From the NCBI RefSeq assembly GCF_025466085.1, contig NZ_JANLOD010000051.1:1-64000 (forward strand): a stretch of DNA of 64,000 bases, given 5' to 3'. Each line of letters starts with the position of its first letter. Within the stretch, counting starts at the first letter, position 1. The position numbers and the translations under genes were made by a program. Below are positions 27,021 through 35,523 of this stretch, piece after piece. A model generated the notes under the pieces. That model was not told the DNA's origin and made no database searches. It was given only the letters and a program-made list of their open reading frames with translations. This DNA comes from Pseudomonas sp. 14P_8.1_Bac3 (GTDB lineage Bacteria; Pseudomonadota; Gammaproteobacteria; Pseudomonadales; Pseudomonadaceae).

Positions 27021-27917
27021 TTACCTCGCCACAGCCGACATCAGCAACTTGCGAATTTCCCCGGTAATTGCACTTTTGGTGCCTTGTTCCAAGATGCCCA
27101 CCCGGCGTACCGCCAGGTCGCCCGGCAATGGCAGCACCCGCAGGCTTGGGTCCTTGTGCCAGTCGAAATTTTTCAGCAGCGGCACAATCGCCACCCCGAC
27201 TTGCTGGCGTACCAGGTCGGCGATTCCGATGATCGAGTTCAGCTCCAGAATCTCCAGCGGTTCGACCGATTCACTCTTGATGATCGACTGCACCTTGCGG
27301 CCCACTGCCGTGGACCTGTCGTAGCGAATAAACGGCTGGGTTCTCAGTAACTCCACCGCGTCGTTGATGCCGGCGGTCTGTGTGGCATTGGCGAGCATGA
27401 CGATCGGTTCGTTATAGAGCAGGGTCCAACTCAAGCCATTGAAGTTTTGCCGCGCCGTCTCGATCAGCAGCGCGGCGTCGAGTTTGGCGGCCTGCACCAG
27501 GTTGACCACTTCGTCGGAACGGGCGGTCATCAGGTTGACCGATATCCTGGGGTGCAGCTTTTTCAGTTGCACCAGGCAATTGGCGAGCAGGCCCATGCCA
27601 GAGGTAATGCCGCCGATCGACACTTCGCCCTCCATGGCCTCGCCATCGGGGGCTTCAGCAATCATTTGTTCGTAGTCCGCCAGCAGGCGCTTGGCCTTGG
27701 GTAGTAATAACACACCATCGCGGCTCAGCTTGATCTGCCGCTGGCTGCGGTCGAACAGCGGGCGGCGCATTTCCTCTTCGAGTGCGCGCATTTGTTGGCC
27801 GACGGCGGCGTTGGTCAGGGCCACTCGGTCGGCAGCGGCGGCAAAGCTGCCGTACTCTGCGACGGCGATAAATGTCTTGAAAAAACGAATGTTGCTCACG
27901 GGTCCACTCGCGGCCAT
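27021..27917 (-). CDS. LysR-family regulator of the adjacent uptake and catabolic operon
   Basis: LysR-type regulator of 298 residues. The winged helix-turn-helix occupies residues 8-67 (FFKTFIAVAEYGSFAAAADR, then VALTNAAVGQQMRALEEE); the effector domain follows from about residue 95. It is divergent from the alpha/beta hydrolase gene with 113 bases between starts, the standard arrangement for a LysR activator of the opposite operon. It therefore probably senses the compound imported by the ABC system, or a breakdown product. Confidence 0.9.
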   Translation of the reverse strand: MAASGPVSNIRFFKTFIAVAEYGSFAAAADRVALTNAAVGQQMRALEEEMRRPLFDRSQRQIKLSRDGVLLLPKAKRLLADYEQMIAEAPDGEAMEGEVSIGGITSGMGLLANCLVQLKKLHPRISVNLMTARSDEVVNLVQAAKLDAALLIETARQNFNGLSWTLLYNEPIVMLANATQTAGINDAVELLRTQPFIRYDRSTAVGRKVQSIIKSESVEPLEILELNSIIGIADLVRQQVGVAIVPLLKNFDWHKDPSLRVLPLPGDLAVRRVGILEQGTKSAITGEIRKLLMSAVAR

Positions 27918-28030
27918 GGGTAGCGCTTGATCATAAAGGTTTTGTTTTCCCTGGATAAAGTTTAATTAGTTTTTCTTTTTATAGCGCCCGGCCAATACTC
28001 AAGTCCGAACTGACTCGGCGAACTTTCCAC
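27918..28030. promoter_or_regulatory. Divergent regulatory region, LysR / hydrolase operon
   Basis: A 113-base AT-rich spacer that must hold the promoters of both the LysR gene and the catabolic operon. ATAAAG occurs twice (near 27934 and 27954), and an AT-rich tract follows at about 27959-27983. No unambiguous T-N11-A LysR box could be fixed by eye. Confidence 0.4.
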
Positions 28031-28897
28031 ATGAGCAATCCAGATACCAACCCCATCGACGCAGCCGTACGTGCCGCCAAAAATGTGTATCACCTCGGCG
28101 CTACCACGGTGTACTCGCACCACGAGGACAGCCGTTTTGCCTACACCCTCTATGTGCCCGAAACCATCGAAGACAGCTCCCGGCCAGTAGACCTGGTGGT
28201 GTCGCTGCACGGCTCGACCCGTGCGATGGAGATTTACCGCAACGGCTTCGCGGAGTTTGGCCGCTGGAACGATTGTGTGATCCTTTCGCCACTGTTCCCG
28301 GTCGGGGTGCTGGGTGACAGCAACGGCGATGGCTACAAGCAGCTGGTCGAGGGCGATATCCGTTACGACCAAGTGTTGCTCGACATGATTGCCAGCGTCG
28401 GCAAGCGCTACGGTCGTCGCTTCGATACCTTTGCGCTGTTCGGATATTCCGGCGGCGGACAATTCACCCACCGGTTCTGCTACCTGCACCCCGAGAAACT
28501 CTGGGCGGCGTCCATCGGTGCGCCAGGCTCGGTGACCTTGCTGGATTTCGAGCAGGACTGGTGGGTCGGCGTGCGGGACTTCGCTGCGCGCTTTGGCAAA
28601 CCGCTGAACCTGCAAGCCTTGCAGCAACTGCCGGTGCATATGGTGGTCGGCGATTCGGACCTCGAAACCTGGGAAATTACCCACCGCGAAGGGGGCAAAC
28701 ACTACATGGTCGGTGCCAACGCTGCCGGGCGTACGCGCCCTGAGCGCCTGGCCAGCCTGAAGGCGAGTTTCGAAGCCGCCGGCGTGCAGGTGCATTTCGA
28801 CCTGTTGCCCAACGTTGCGCACCAGGGCATCAAGGCCATGCCGGCTGCCCAGGACTTCTTCGTCAAGGTGTTGCGCCGCAAGCGCAACCTTGGCTGA
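28031..28897 (+). CDS. Alpha/beta hydrolase (esterase-like)
   Basis: Cytoplasmic alpha/beta hydrolase of 288 residues without a signal peptide. The nucleophile elbow GYSGGG holds Ser140, the oxyanion-region motif is SLHGSTR (58-64), and the catalytic His is in NVAHQG near residue 260. It resembles the small esterases related to PHB depolymerases, but no lipid or polymer preference can be read from the sequence. It is the first gene of the operon reading into the ABC transporter and is divergent from the LysR gene. It may hydrolyse an ester or amide in the imported compound. Confidence 0.83.
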   Translation: MSNPDTNPIDAAVRAAKNVYHLGATTVYSHHEDSRFAYTLYVPETIEDSSRPVDLVVSLHGSTRAMEIYRNGFAEFGRWNDCVILSPLFPVGVLGDSNGDGYKQLVEGDIRYDQVLLDMIASVGKRYGRRFDTFALFGYSGGGQFTHRFCYLHPEKLWAASIGAPGSVTLLDFEQDWWVGVRDFAARFGKPLNLQALQQLPVHMVVGDSDLETWEITHREGGKHYMVGANAAGRTRPERLASLKASFEAAGVQVHFDLLPNVAHQGIKAMPAAQDFFVKVLRRKRNLG

Positions 28898-29023
28898 TAC
28901 CCCGCTGGTAGATGCACTCAGAACAGGCCGTATAACAATAACCAAGGATTCACTCATTCTGATGCCGGTCCTGCCTTGGCCCTCGCCACTGACCGGAAAA
29001 TTTCTCCAAGGAGTCTTTCTCCC

Positions 29024-30592
29024 GTGAATAGCTACGTAAAGACGGCACTGGCCGTCGCGATGTCGGCATGCACTTTTTCCATGGCCGTCGCGCAAGACAA
29101 GGTCATCAGCGTTGGTCTCAATGGTGATATCCGCAGCACCGACCCGGGCGTCAACCGTGACGACAATACCGATGCGGTGATGATGCATATCGTCGAAGGG
29201 CTGGTGGCGTATCGCGAAGACACCAGCATCGCGCCGATGCTGGCCAGTGCCGTCGCTGTCTCGCCGGACGGCCTGCGCTACACCTTCAGCCTGCGAGACG
29301 GCGTGCATTTCCAGAATGGCCAGCTGTTGACGGCCAAGGACGTGCAATGGACCTGGCAGCGCTACCTGGACCCCAAAACCCAGTGGCGTTGCCTGGCAGA
29401 GTTCGACGGGCGTGGCGCAGCCAGGATTGTCGATGTGGTCACCCCTGACCCCAAAACCGTGGTGTTCACGCTGGACCAGGCTAACGGTTTGTTCCTCGCC
29501 GCGATGGCTCGCCCGGATTGTGCCGGCAGCGGCATCCTGCACCCGGACTCCCTGGCCGCCGATGGCAGTTGGCATGCACCGATTGGCACCGGACCGTTCA
29601 CCCTGGGCAAATGGCAGAAGGGCCAGTACGTTGAACTGGATCGCTTCAAGCAATACACGCCGCGCGCCGAGGCTGAGGCGGACGGTTACACCGGCAACAA
29701 GCAGGCGTTCGTCGACAAGGTGCGTTTCGAGGTGATCCCCGATTCGGCCTCGGCCAAGGCCGCGCTGCTCTCGGGTGGCGTCGATCTGCTGCCGGACGTG
29801 ACGGCGATGGACGCCGCACAACTCAAGCAGGTCAAGAATCTGCAGATCCAGGTCAGCCCGATCATGACCATCAGCGGCCTGCTGTTCCAGACCCGTGACC
29901 CGTTGCTAAAAGATGTGCGCATTCGTCGCGCGGTGGCGTTGTCTCTGGATTACGCACAGATGGTGGCGGCCTTGTCCGATGGCTTGTCGGTGGTCAACAA
30001 CTCGGTCATCCCCACCGCCAGCCCGTACTACGACGACACCGCGCACCAAGGCTACAACTACAACCTCGACGAGGCCCGTCGCCTGTTGAAAGAGGCCGGT
30101 TACGGTGGCGAAAAAATCCGCATGCTGGTCAACAAGCGTTACCCGCAGATGTTCGACATGGGTTTGCTCAGCCAGGCCATGACTCAGGCGGCAGGGCTGA
30201 ATATCGAGATGGAAACCTTGGAGTGGGGCACGCAGCTGGAGCGCTACCAGACCGGCAGCTACCAGATGATGTCGTTCTCTTATTCGGGGCGTTTCGATGC
30301 AGCGCAGAGCTACGAATCAGTGATCGGCGACAAACAGAAGGAGCCGCGCAAGGTCTGGGACAACCCCGAAGCCTTGGCGATATTGCGCGAGGCCCAGCGT
30401 GAGGTTGACCCCGCCAAGCGCCAGCCACTGTTCGACAAGCTACACACCTTGATGCTCAAGGATGTACCGATGGTGGTCATCTACAACGGCACCGCCATCG
30501 GTGCCATGGGCAAGCGCATCGAAGGTTATCGCTCCTGGCCCGTTGCCAAACCGCGCCTGTGGGGCGTGAAGCTGGCCGACACCTCCAAGTAA
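29024..30592 (+). CDS. ABC transporter substrate-binding protein, dipeptide/oligopeptide family 5
   Basis: Periplasmic binding protein of 522 residues starting at a GTG with AAGGAG eight to ten bases upstream. The signal peptide spans about residues 1-23 (ending SMAVAQ). The family 5 pattern is seen in LNGDIRSTDPGVNRDD, the MMHIVEGLVAYRED stretch and the later YNYNLDEARRLLKEAGYGG. Such proteins bind di- or oligopeptides, nickel, glutathione or other medium-sized solutes. It heads the transporter genes of this operon. Ligand not predictable, but the neighbouring hydrolase, aminotransferase and dehydrogenase suggest a cleavable amino compound. Confidence 0.9.
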   Translation: MNSYVKTALAVAMSACTFSMAVAQDKVISVGLNGDIRSTDPGVNRDDNTDAVMMHIVEGLVAYREDTSIAPMLASAVAVSPDGLRYTFSLRDGVHFQNGQLLTAKDVQWTWQRYLDPKTQWRCLAEFDGRGAARIVDVVTPDPKTVVFTLDQANGLFLAAMARPDCAGSGILHPDSLAADGSWHAPIGTGPFTLGKWQKGQYVELDRFKQYTPRAEAEADGYTGNKQAFVDKVRFEVIPDSASAKAALLSGGVDLLPDVTAMDAAQLKQVKNLQIQVSPIMTISGLLFQTRDPLLKDVRIRRAVALSLDYAQMVAALSDGLSVVNNSVIPTASPYYDDTAHQGYNYNLDEARRLLKEAGYGGEKIRMLVNKRYPQMFDMGLLSQAMTQAAGLNIEMETLEWGTQLERYQTGSYQMMSFSYSGRFDAAQSYESVIGDKQKEPRKVWDNPEALAILREAQREVDPAKRQPLFDKLHTLMLKDVPMVVIYNGTAIGAMGKRIEGYRSWPVAKPRLWGVKLADTSK

Positions 30593-30603
30593 GGCGTACC
30601 GCT

Positions 30604-31545
30604 ATGTTTCGATTCATATTGCACAGGCTTGGCATGGCGGTGCCGACCCTGCTGTTGATCTCGGTGATTGTATTTGCCTTGATTCGCCTGATCCCCGGCG
30701 ACCCGGCGTTGCTGATGCTGGGCGACATGGCCGACCCGCAAAGCCTCGCCGACATGCGCAGCAGCCTGGGGTTGGACCACTCGGTGGTGACCCAGTACCT
30801 GATCTGGATCAAGTCGGTGCTCAGTGGCGATCTTGGGATGTCCATCAGCAGCCGCCAGCCGGTATTGGCGTTGCTGATCGAACGCTTCAGCGTCAGCGCC
30901 ACGGTGGTGCTCGTTGCGGTGTTACTGGCGACGCTGCTCGCGGTGCCGGTGGGTTTACTCGCGGCCTGGAAGCAAAACAGTGCGCTGGACTTGGGCCTGG
31001 TGGCGACGGCGACGTTGCTGCTGTCGGTGCCGAGTTTCTGGTTGGGCTTGTTGTTGCTTTATGTGTTTGGCATTCAGCTCGGCTGGTTGCCGGTGATCGG
31101 TTACGTCGGCTTTGCCAGCGACCCGATGAAAGCAGTGACCTATGTGGTGTTGCCGATCATCACCCTGACCTTGGTGGAGTTTGGCGCCATTGCCCGTATG
31201 GCGCGGGCCAGTACCATCGAGGTGCTGCGCCTGGACTACATCGCCCATGCGCGAGCCAAGGGGTTGTCGGAGGGGGCGGTGCTGTGCAAACACGCTCTGC
31301 GCAACGCGTTTGCGCCGACCTGGACCTTGATTGGCCTGATTCTCGGCAATTTGCTCGGCGGCATTGCGGTGCTGGAAACCGTGTTCACTTTGCCCGGTAT
31401 CGGCCGCTTGATGGTCGATGCGATCTTCTCCCGTGACTATCCGGTGCTGCAGGGTTGCCTGCTGCTGGTCACCTGCATTTACGTGTTGGTCAACCTGTTG
31501 GTGGATCTGCTGTATCCGCTGTTCGATCCAAGGGTGAAGCTATGA
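30604..31545 (+). CDS. ABC transporter permease, DppB type
   Basis: Inner-membrane permease of 313 residues, with about six membrane segments and the N-terminal FILHRLGMAVPTLLLISVIVF helix typical of DppB/OppB. The EAA loop, which contacts the ATPase, is visible as DYIAHARAKGLSEGAVLCKHALRNA around residues 214-238. The ATG at 30604 lies 11 bases after the binding-protein stop. Its stop overlaps the next permease start (ATGA), so translation is coupled. Confidence 0.92.
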   Translation: MFRFILHRLGMAVPTLLLISVIVFALIRLIPGDPALLMLGDMADPQSLADMRSSLGLDHSVVTQYLIWIKSVLSGDLGMSISSRQPVLALLIERFSVSATVVLVAVLLATLLAVPVGLLAAWKQNSALDLGLVATATLLLSVPSFWLGLLLLYVFGIQLGWLPVIGYVGFASDPMKAVTYVVLPIITLTLVEFGAIARMARASTIEVLRLDYIAHARAKGLSEGAVLCKHALRNAFAPTWTLIGLILGNLLGGIAVLETVFTLPGIGRLMVDAIFSRDYPVLQGCLLLVTCIYVLVNLLVDLLYPLFDPRVKL

Positions 31546-32411
31546 ACCTCAAGACTTCTGTGTTGCCGACAGGGCTGGATACCGCGCCTCGACGTGCCTG
31601 GCGTTACCCGCCGTTGAATGCATTGATCGGCGGCAGCTTACTCGCGGCACTGGTATTGCTGGCGTTGCTCGGCGTGGTGTGGACGCCTTATGACCCGCTC
31701 AAGCTGGACCTGTTGTCGCGTCTGCACGCGCCGACTGCTGCGCACTGGCTGGGTACCGACGAGTTTGGTCGTGACGTGTTCAGTCGATTGATCATTGGTG
31801 CACGCACCAGCCTTTGGATCAGCCTGCTTTCGGTGAGCGTGGCGGTTTTCTGCGGCACGGTTATCGGAATGCTTGCCGGTTACCTGCGCGGCTGGACCGA
31901 CCGCGTGCTGATGATGCTCAACGATGCTCTGCTGGCGTTCCCGGGCATTCTCATGGCCCTTGGCATCATGGCAATCATTGGCGCCAGCCAGTACGGCATC
32001 GTGCTCGCGCTGGGCATTGCCTACACCCCGTCAGTGGTACGGGTGGTGCGGGGCAGTGTGCTGTCGTTGCGTGAGTTGGAGTTTATCGAGGCATCCCGGG
32101 TGATCGGTAACTCCGAGCTGTACACCATGTTTCGCCATATCACCCCAAACTGCATGGCGCCGCTGTGTGTGCTGGGCACCAGCATGTTCGGCTGGGCGTT
32201 GCTCTCGGAGAGTGCGCTGAGCTTCCTTGGCCTGGGCGTACCGCCGCCGGCCGCGACCTGGGGCAGCATGCTTTCGGCGAGCCGCACCTACATCTCGACG
32301 GCGCCGTGGCTGGGGATCTTCCCGGGCATCTTTATCAGCCTGACGTTGCTGGCTATCAATCTGTTCGGCGATGCCTTGCGTGATCGTCTCGACCCGCGCA
32401 TGAGGAAATGA
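31542..32411 (+). CDS. ABC transporter permease, DppC type
   Basis: Second permease of the dipeptide-type importer, 289 residues. It has the family pattern HWLGTDEFGRDVFSRLIIGARTS after the first helix and an EAA loop around EFIEASRVIGNSELYTMFRHITPN. It overlaps both neighbours by four bases (ATGA junctions), which should keep subunit synthesis equimolar. Pairs with the DppB-type protein in the membrane. Confidence 0.92.
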   Translation: MNLKTSVLPTGLDTAPRRAWRYPPLNALIGGSLLAALVLLALLGVVWTPYDPLKLDLLSRLHAPTAAHWLGTDEFGRDVFSRLIIGARTSLWISLLSVSVAVFCGTVIGMLAGYLRGWTDRVLMMLNDALLAFPGILMALGIMAIIGASQYGIVLALGIAYTPSVVRVVRGSVLSLRELEFIEASRVIGNSELYTMFRHITPNCMAPLCVLGTSMFGWALLSESALSFLGLGVPPPAATWGSMLSASRTYISTAPWLGIFPGIFISLTLLAINLFGDALRDRLDPRMRK

Positions 32412-34045
32412 GCATGAGCGTTCCAGTGCCATTACTGGCCGTTGAAAATCTTCAGATTCGCGTCGGTGCAGACGGTCCGCTGGCCGTCGATGACTTCAGC
32501 TTCACCATGGCCCCTGGCGAGATCGTTGCGCTGGTAGGCGAATCGGGCAGCGGCAAGACCATGGCCGCACGCGCTGCCATTGGCTTGCTGCCGGCACCGA
32601 TGCAGGTGTGTGGTGGACGCATCACCTTCCAGGGCGAACCGCTGGACTGCGGCAATGCCAAGGCGATGCGTGAGGTACGCGGTGCGCGGATCGGCATGGT
32701 GTTCCAGGAACCAATGGTCTCGCTCAACCCCGCGCTGACGATTGGCCGGCAGATGAGCGAGGCGCTCGAATTGCATACCGCGCTGGATGCGGCGACGATC
32801 CGCGAGCGTTGCTGCGCCATGCTGCAACGCATCGGTATCAAGGATGCCGAGAAATGCCTGGCGTCCTACCCGCACCAGTTCTCCGGCGGCATGCGCCAAC
32901 GCATCATGCTGGCCTCGGTGATGTTGCTGCGTCCGGCGCTGCTGATCGCTGACGAGCCAACCACGGCGCTCGATTGCCTGGCACAACTGGACGTAATCGA
33001 GTTGATGCTGGAGCTGACACGCGAGCAAGGCACCGCGATTTTGTTCATTAGTCACGACCTGTCCCTGGTGGCGCGTTATGCCCACAAAGTGGTGGTGATG
33101 CGCGCGGGCAAAGCGGTGGAGCAGGGCCGTATCGAAGACATCCTGCTCGAACCGAAGGCCGACTACACCCGGCAGTTACTTGACGCGCTGCCACGACGCG
33201 GCGAGCTGGAGCCGTTGCCGGCCGCCGATAACGCGTTGCTGCAGGTCATGGATGTGTGTATCGAACACCCGGGACCGCGCAGTTTCTGGGGGCGCAGCGT
33301 ACCCAAGCGCGTGGTGCATTCGGTCAACCTGAGCATCGCACCGGGGGAAACCCTGGCCCTGGTCGGCGGCAGCGGCTCTGGCAAAACCACCCTCGGACGG
33401 GCAGTGGTCGGGCTGGTCACGCCGTGTGCCGGGGCGATCCTGTTCCAGGGTGTGGATATCCTCAAGACCGCCAATCGTGCACACCGCCTGCAATGCCAGA
33501 TGATCTTCCAGGATCCGTATTCATCCCTTGATCCGCGCATGACCGTCGGCCAGATCATCGCCGAGCCGCTGCGCCATGAGCCGGGGCTGACAGCGGCGCA
33601 AAAGCGCCAGCGGGTGATCGAGACTCTGGTGGACGTGGGCTTGCCCGAGCAGTTTCGCGAGCGCTTTGCCCACCAACTCTCCGGCGGTCAACGCCAGCGC
33701 GTGGCGATTGGCCGGGCGCTGGTCAGGCGGCCCAAACTGGTGATTGCCGACGAACCGATTTCGGCGTTGGACATGACCATCCAGAAGCAGATCCTCGAAC
33801 TGTTCGAGCGTCTGCAACGCCAATACGGCTTCGCCTGCCTGTTCATTTCCCACGACCTGTCGGCGGTGGAACGCATTGCGCATCGCGTGGCGGTGATGAA
33901 CCAGGGCGAGTTGGTCGAAATGGGCCCGCGTGACACGATTTTCGATGCCCCCCAACATCCTTACACCCGCCGGCTGCTTGCGGCGGCCAGCCCCTTGGAG
34001 AAACGTGCGGATGGCAGCTACCGCCTCCGTGCCAGTGTGATCTAG
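32408..34045 (+). CDS. Fused double ATPase of the dipeptide-type ABC importer (DppD-DppF)
   Basis: One 545-residue chain contains both nucleotide-binding domains. The N-terminal half has Walker A GESGSGKT (about 45-52), signature FSGGMRQR and Walker [13 protein letters not shown]. The C-terminal half has Walker A GGSGSGKT, signature LSGGQRQR and Walker [13 protein letters not shown]. In E. coli these are two proteins, DppD and DppF. Fusion is common in this family and guarantees a heterodimeric ATPase. The start overlaps the DppC-type stop. Confidence 0.93.
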   Translation: MSMSVPVPLLAVENLQIRVGADGPLAVDDFSFTMAPGEIVALVGESGSGKTMAARAAIGLLPAPMQVCGGRITFQGEPLDCGNAKAMREVRGARIGMVFQEPMVSLNPALTIGRQMSEALELHTALDAATIRERCCAMLQRIGIKDAEKCLASYPHQFSGGMRQRIMLASVMLLRPALLIADEPTTALDCLAQLDVIELMLELTREQGTAILFISHDLSLVARYAHKVVVMRAGKAVEQGRIEDILLEPKADYTRQLLDALPRRGELEPLPAADNALLQVMDVCIEHPGPRSFWGRSVPKRVVHSVNLSIAPGETLALVGGSGSGKTTLGRAVVGLVTPCAGAILFQGVDILKTANRAHRLQCQMIFQDPYSSLDPRMTVGQIIAEPLRHEPGLTAAQKRQRVIETLVDVGLPEQFRERFAHQLSGGQRQRVAIGRALVRRPKLVIADEPISALDMTIQKQILELFERLQRQYGFACLFISHDLSAVERIAHRVAVMNQGELVEMGPRDTIFDAPQHPYTRRLLAAASPLEKRADGSYRLRASVI

Positions 34046-34174
34046 GTACTGCTGCACCCCAGGCCATGGCAGTGAACCCCACCCTTCGCCCATCCGTGAT
34101 TGGCGAAGCGGGCGAAGCCATGGCCGAAGAAAACAACAACAAACCCATTAAACCTGTCTGCCAGGAGCGTACTA

Positions 34175-35455
34175 ATGAAAAATCGCATCACTAAGGTTGT
34201 CACCCACGCCGGTGTCATGAGCGCGGGATTCATTCCTCTGTTTGCCTGTGCCGACTTTGTGGCCGATAGCAAAGCAACGCTTGAATTGAAGAACTATTAC
34301 TTCAATCGTGACTACCGCGAAGACAGTGGGCAGAACAAGCGGGCCGAGTGGGCACAGGGATTTATCCTCAACCTGCAATCGGGGTTCACGCAGGGGACGT
34401 TGGGCTTTGGTCTGGATGCGGTCGGTATGTTGGGGGTGAAGCTCGATTCGAGCCCCGACAACTCCGGCACCGGGCTGCTGGCCCGCTCCAGCACCGCCGA
34501 GCCGGGATCTCCCAGCTACGCCCGGCGTGCCCACGACAACTACGCCAAGCTCGGCCTCACCGGCAAGGCGCGCCTGGCCCAGAGCGAGCTGCGCGTGGGC
34601 TATATGGTGCCCGACCTGCCGACCCTGCAACCCAACCTCAGTCGCCTGTTCCCGCAGAGTTTCAGCGGCACTTCCCTGGTCTCCAGGGACATCGACAAGC
34701 TCACCCTGAGCCTGGGCCAACTCGACCAGGTCAAGCAACGCGACTCGACTGACTATGAGGACATGGGCCTCACCAGCCAGTACGGCGCCTACAAAAGCAG
34801 CGCCAAAAGTGATGAGTTCCGCTACGCCGGCGGCGAGTACAAGCTCACGCCAACTACGGTCGTTACCTATCAGTACGCGCAACTGGAAAGCATCTACCAG
34901 CAGCATTACCTGGGTTTGAAAAATAGCTTCAAGTGGGGCCCAGGCACATTCAAGACCGACATCCGTTACTTCAACGCCAGTGAAGACGCCGCGGCCCTGG
35001 CCGGCAAGGTGGATAACCGTGCGTTGAGTACGCGTATCGGCTACAGCCTCTATGGCCACAACCTCAGTGGCGGTTACCAGGAACAGTATGGCTCGACGCC
35101 GTTCACCTACGTGGACGGCACTAACACCTACCTGTTTACCGAATACCAATTGGCCAACTTCTCCCAGACCGGTGAGCGCGTGTGGCATGCCCGCTATGAC
35201 TATGATTTCGCCTCGCTGGGCCTGCCGGGCTTGCTGTTTTCGACGCGTTACGCCAAGGGCGACAACGCCAAGGTCATCGGCTTCAAGGGCGAAGGGCGCG
35301 AGTGGGAGCGCGATTTCAGTCTCGGCTACGTCGTGCAAAGCGGCACGTTCAAGGATGTGTCGCTGCGTTGGCAGAACGCCAGCGCCACCAGCAACTTCAC
35401 CCGTGACACCAACGAAAACCGAGTGATCCTGGGTTACACCGTGGCGCTCTGGTAG
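34175..35455 (+). CDS. OprD-family outer-membrane porin
   Basis: Outer-membrane channel of 426 residues with a signal peptide of about 25 residues (ending in the FACADF region) and alternating beta-strand sequence throughout, ending in an aromatic-rich strand (VILGYTVALW). OprD-type porins of pseudomonads admit amino acids, peptides or aromatic acids; arrangement directly after an ABC importer indicates that it brings the same substrate across the outer membrane. CAGGAG precedes the ATG. A 13-bp hairpin follows the stop. Confidence 0.9.
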   Translation: MKNRITKVVTHAGVMSAGFIPLFACADFVADSKATLELKNYYFNRDYREDSGQNKRAEWAQGFILNLQSGFTQGTLGFGLDAVGMLGVKLDSSPDNSGTGLLARSSTAEPGSPSYARRAHDNYAKLGLTGKARLAQSELRVGYMVPDLPTLQPNLSRLFPQSFSGTSLVSRDIDKLTLSLGQLDQVKQRDSTDYEDMGLTSQYGAYKSSAKSDEFRYAGGEYKLTPTTVVTYQYAQLESIYQQHYLGLKNSFKWGPGTFKTDIRYFNASEDAAALAGKVDNRALSTRIGYSLYGHNLSGGYQEQYGSTPFTYVDGTNTYLFTEYQLANFSQTGERVWHARYDYDFASLGLPGLLFSTRYAKGDNAKVIGFKGEGREWERDFSLGYVVQSGTFKDVSLRWQNASATSNFTRDTNENRVILGYTVALW

Positions 35456-35462
35456 CAGTTAC

Positions 35463-35494
35463 GGCGTGCAACAGGGTTCAGCCTGTTGCACGCC
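35463..35494 (+). promoter_or_regulatory. Intra-operon hairpin after the porin gene
   Basis: A perfect 13-bp stem (35463-35475 with 35482-35494) with a 6-base loop begins eight bases after the porin stop and lacks a T-run. It probably protects the 3' end of the upstream mRNA or partly limits read-through, letting porin and enzymes be made in different amounts. Confidence 0.6.
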
Positions 35495-35523
35495 AAGGGA
35501 GCGAAAATGAGGGGAAAGATCAG

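Noticed and set aside
27962-29821. Long open frame antisense to the hydrolase and binding-protein genes
   Set aside because: Covers two well-supported genes and shows no motifs or ribosome site; a shadow of high-GC third positions.
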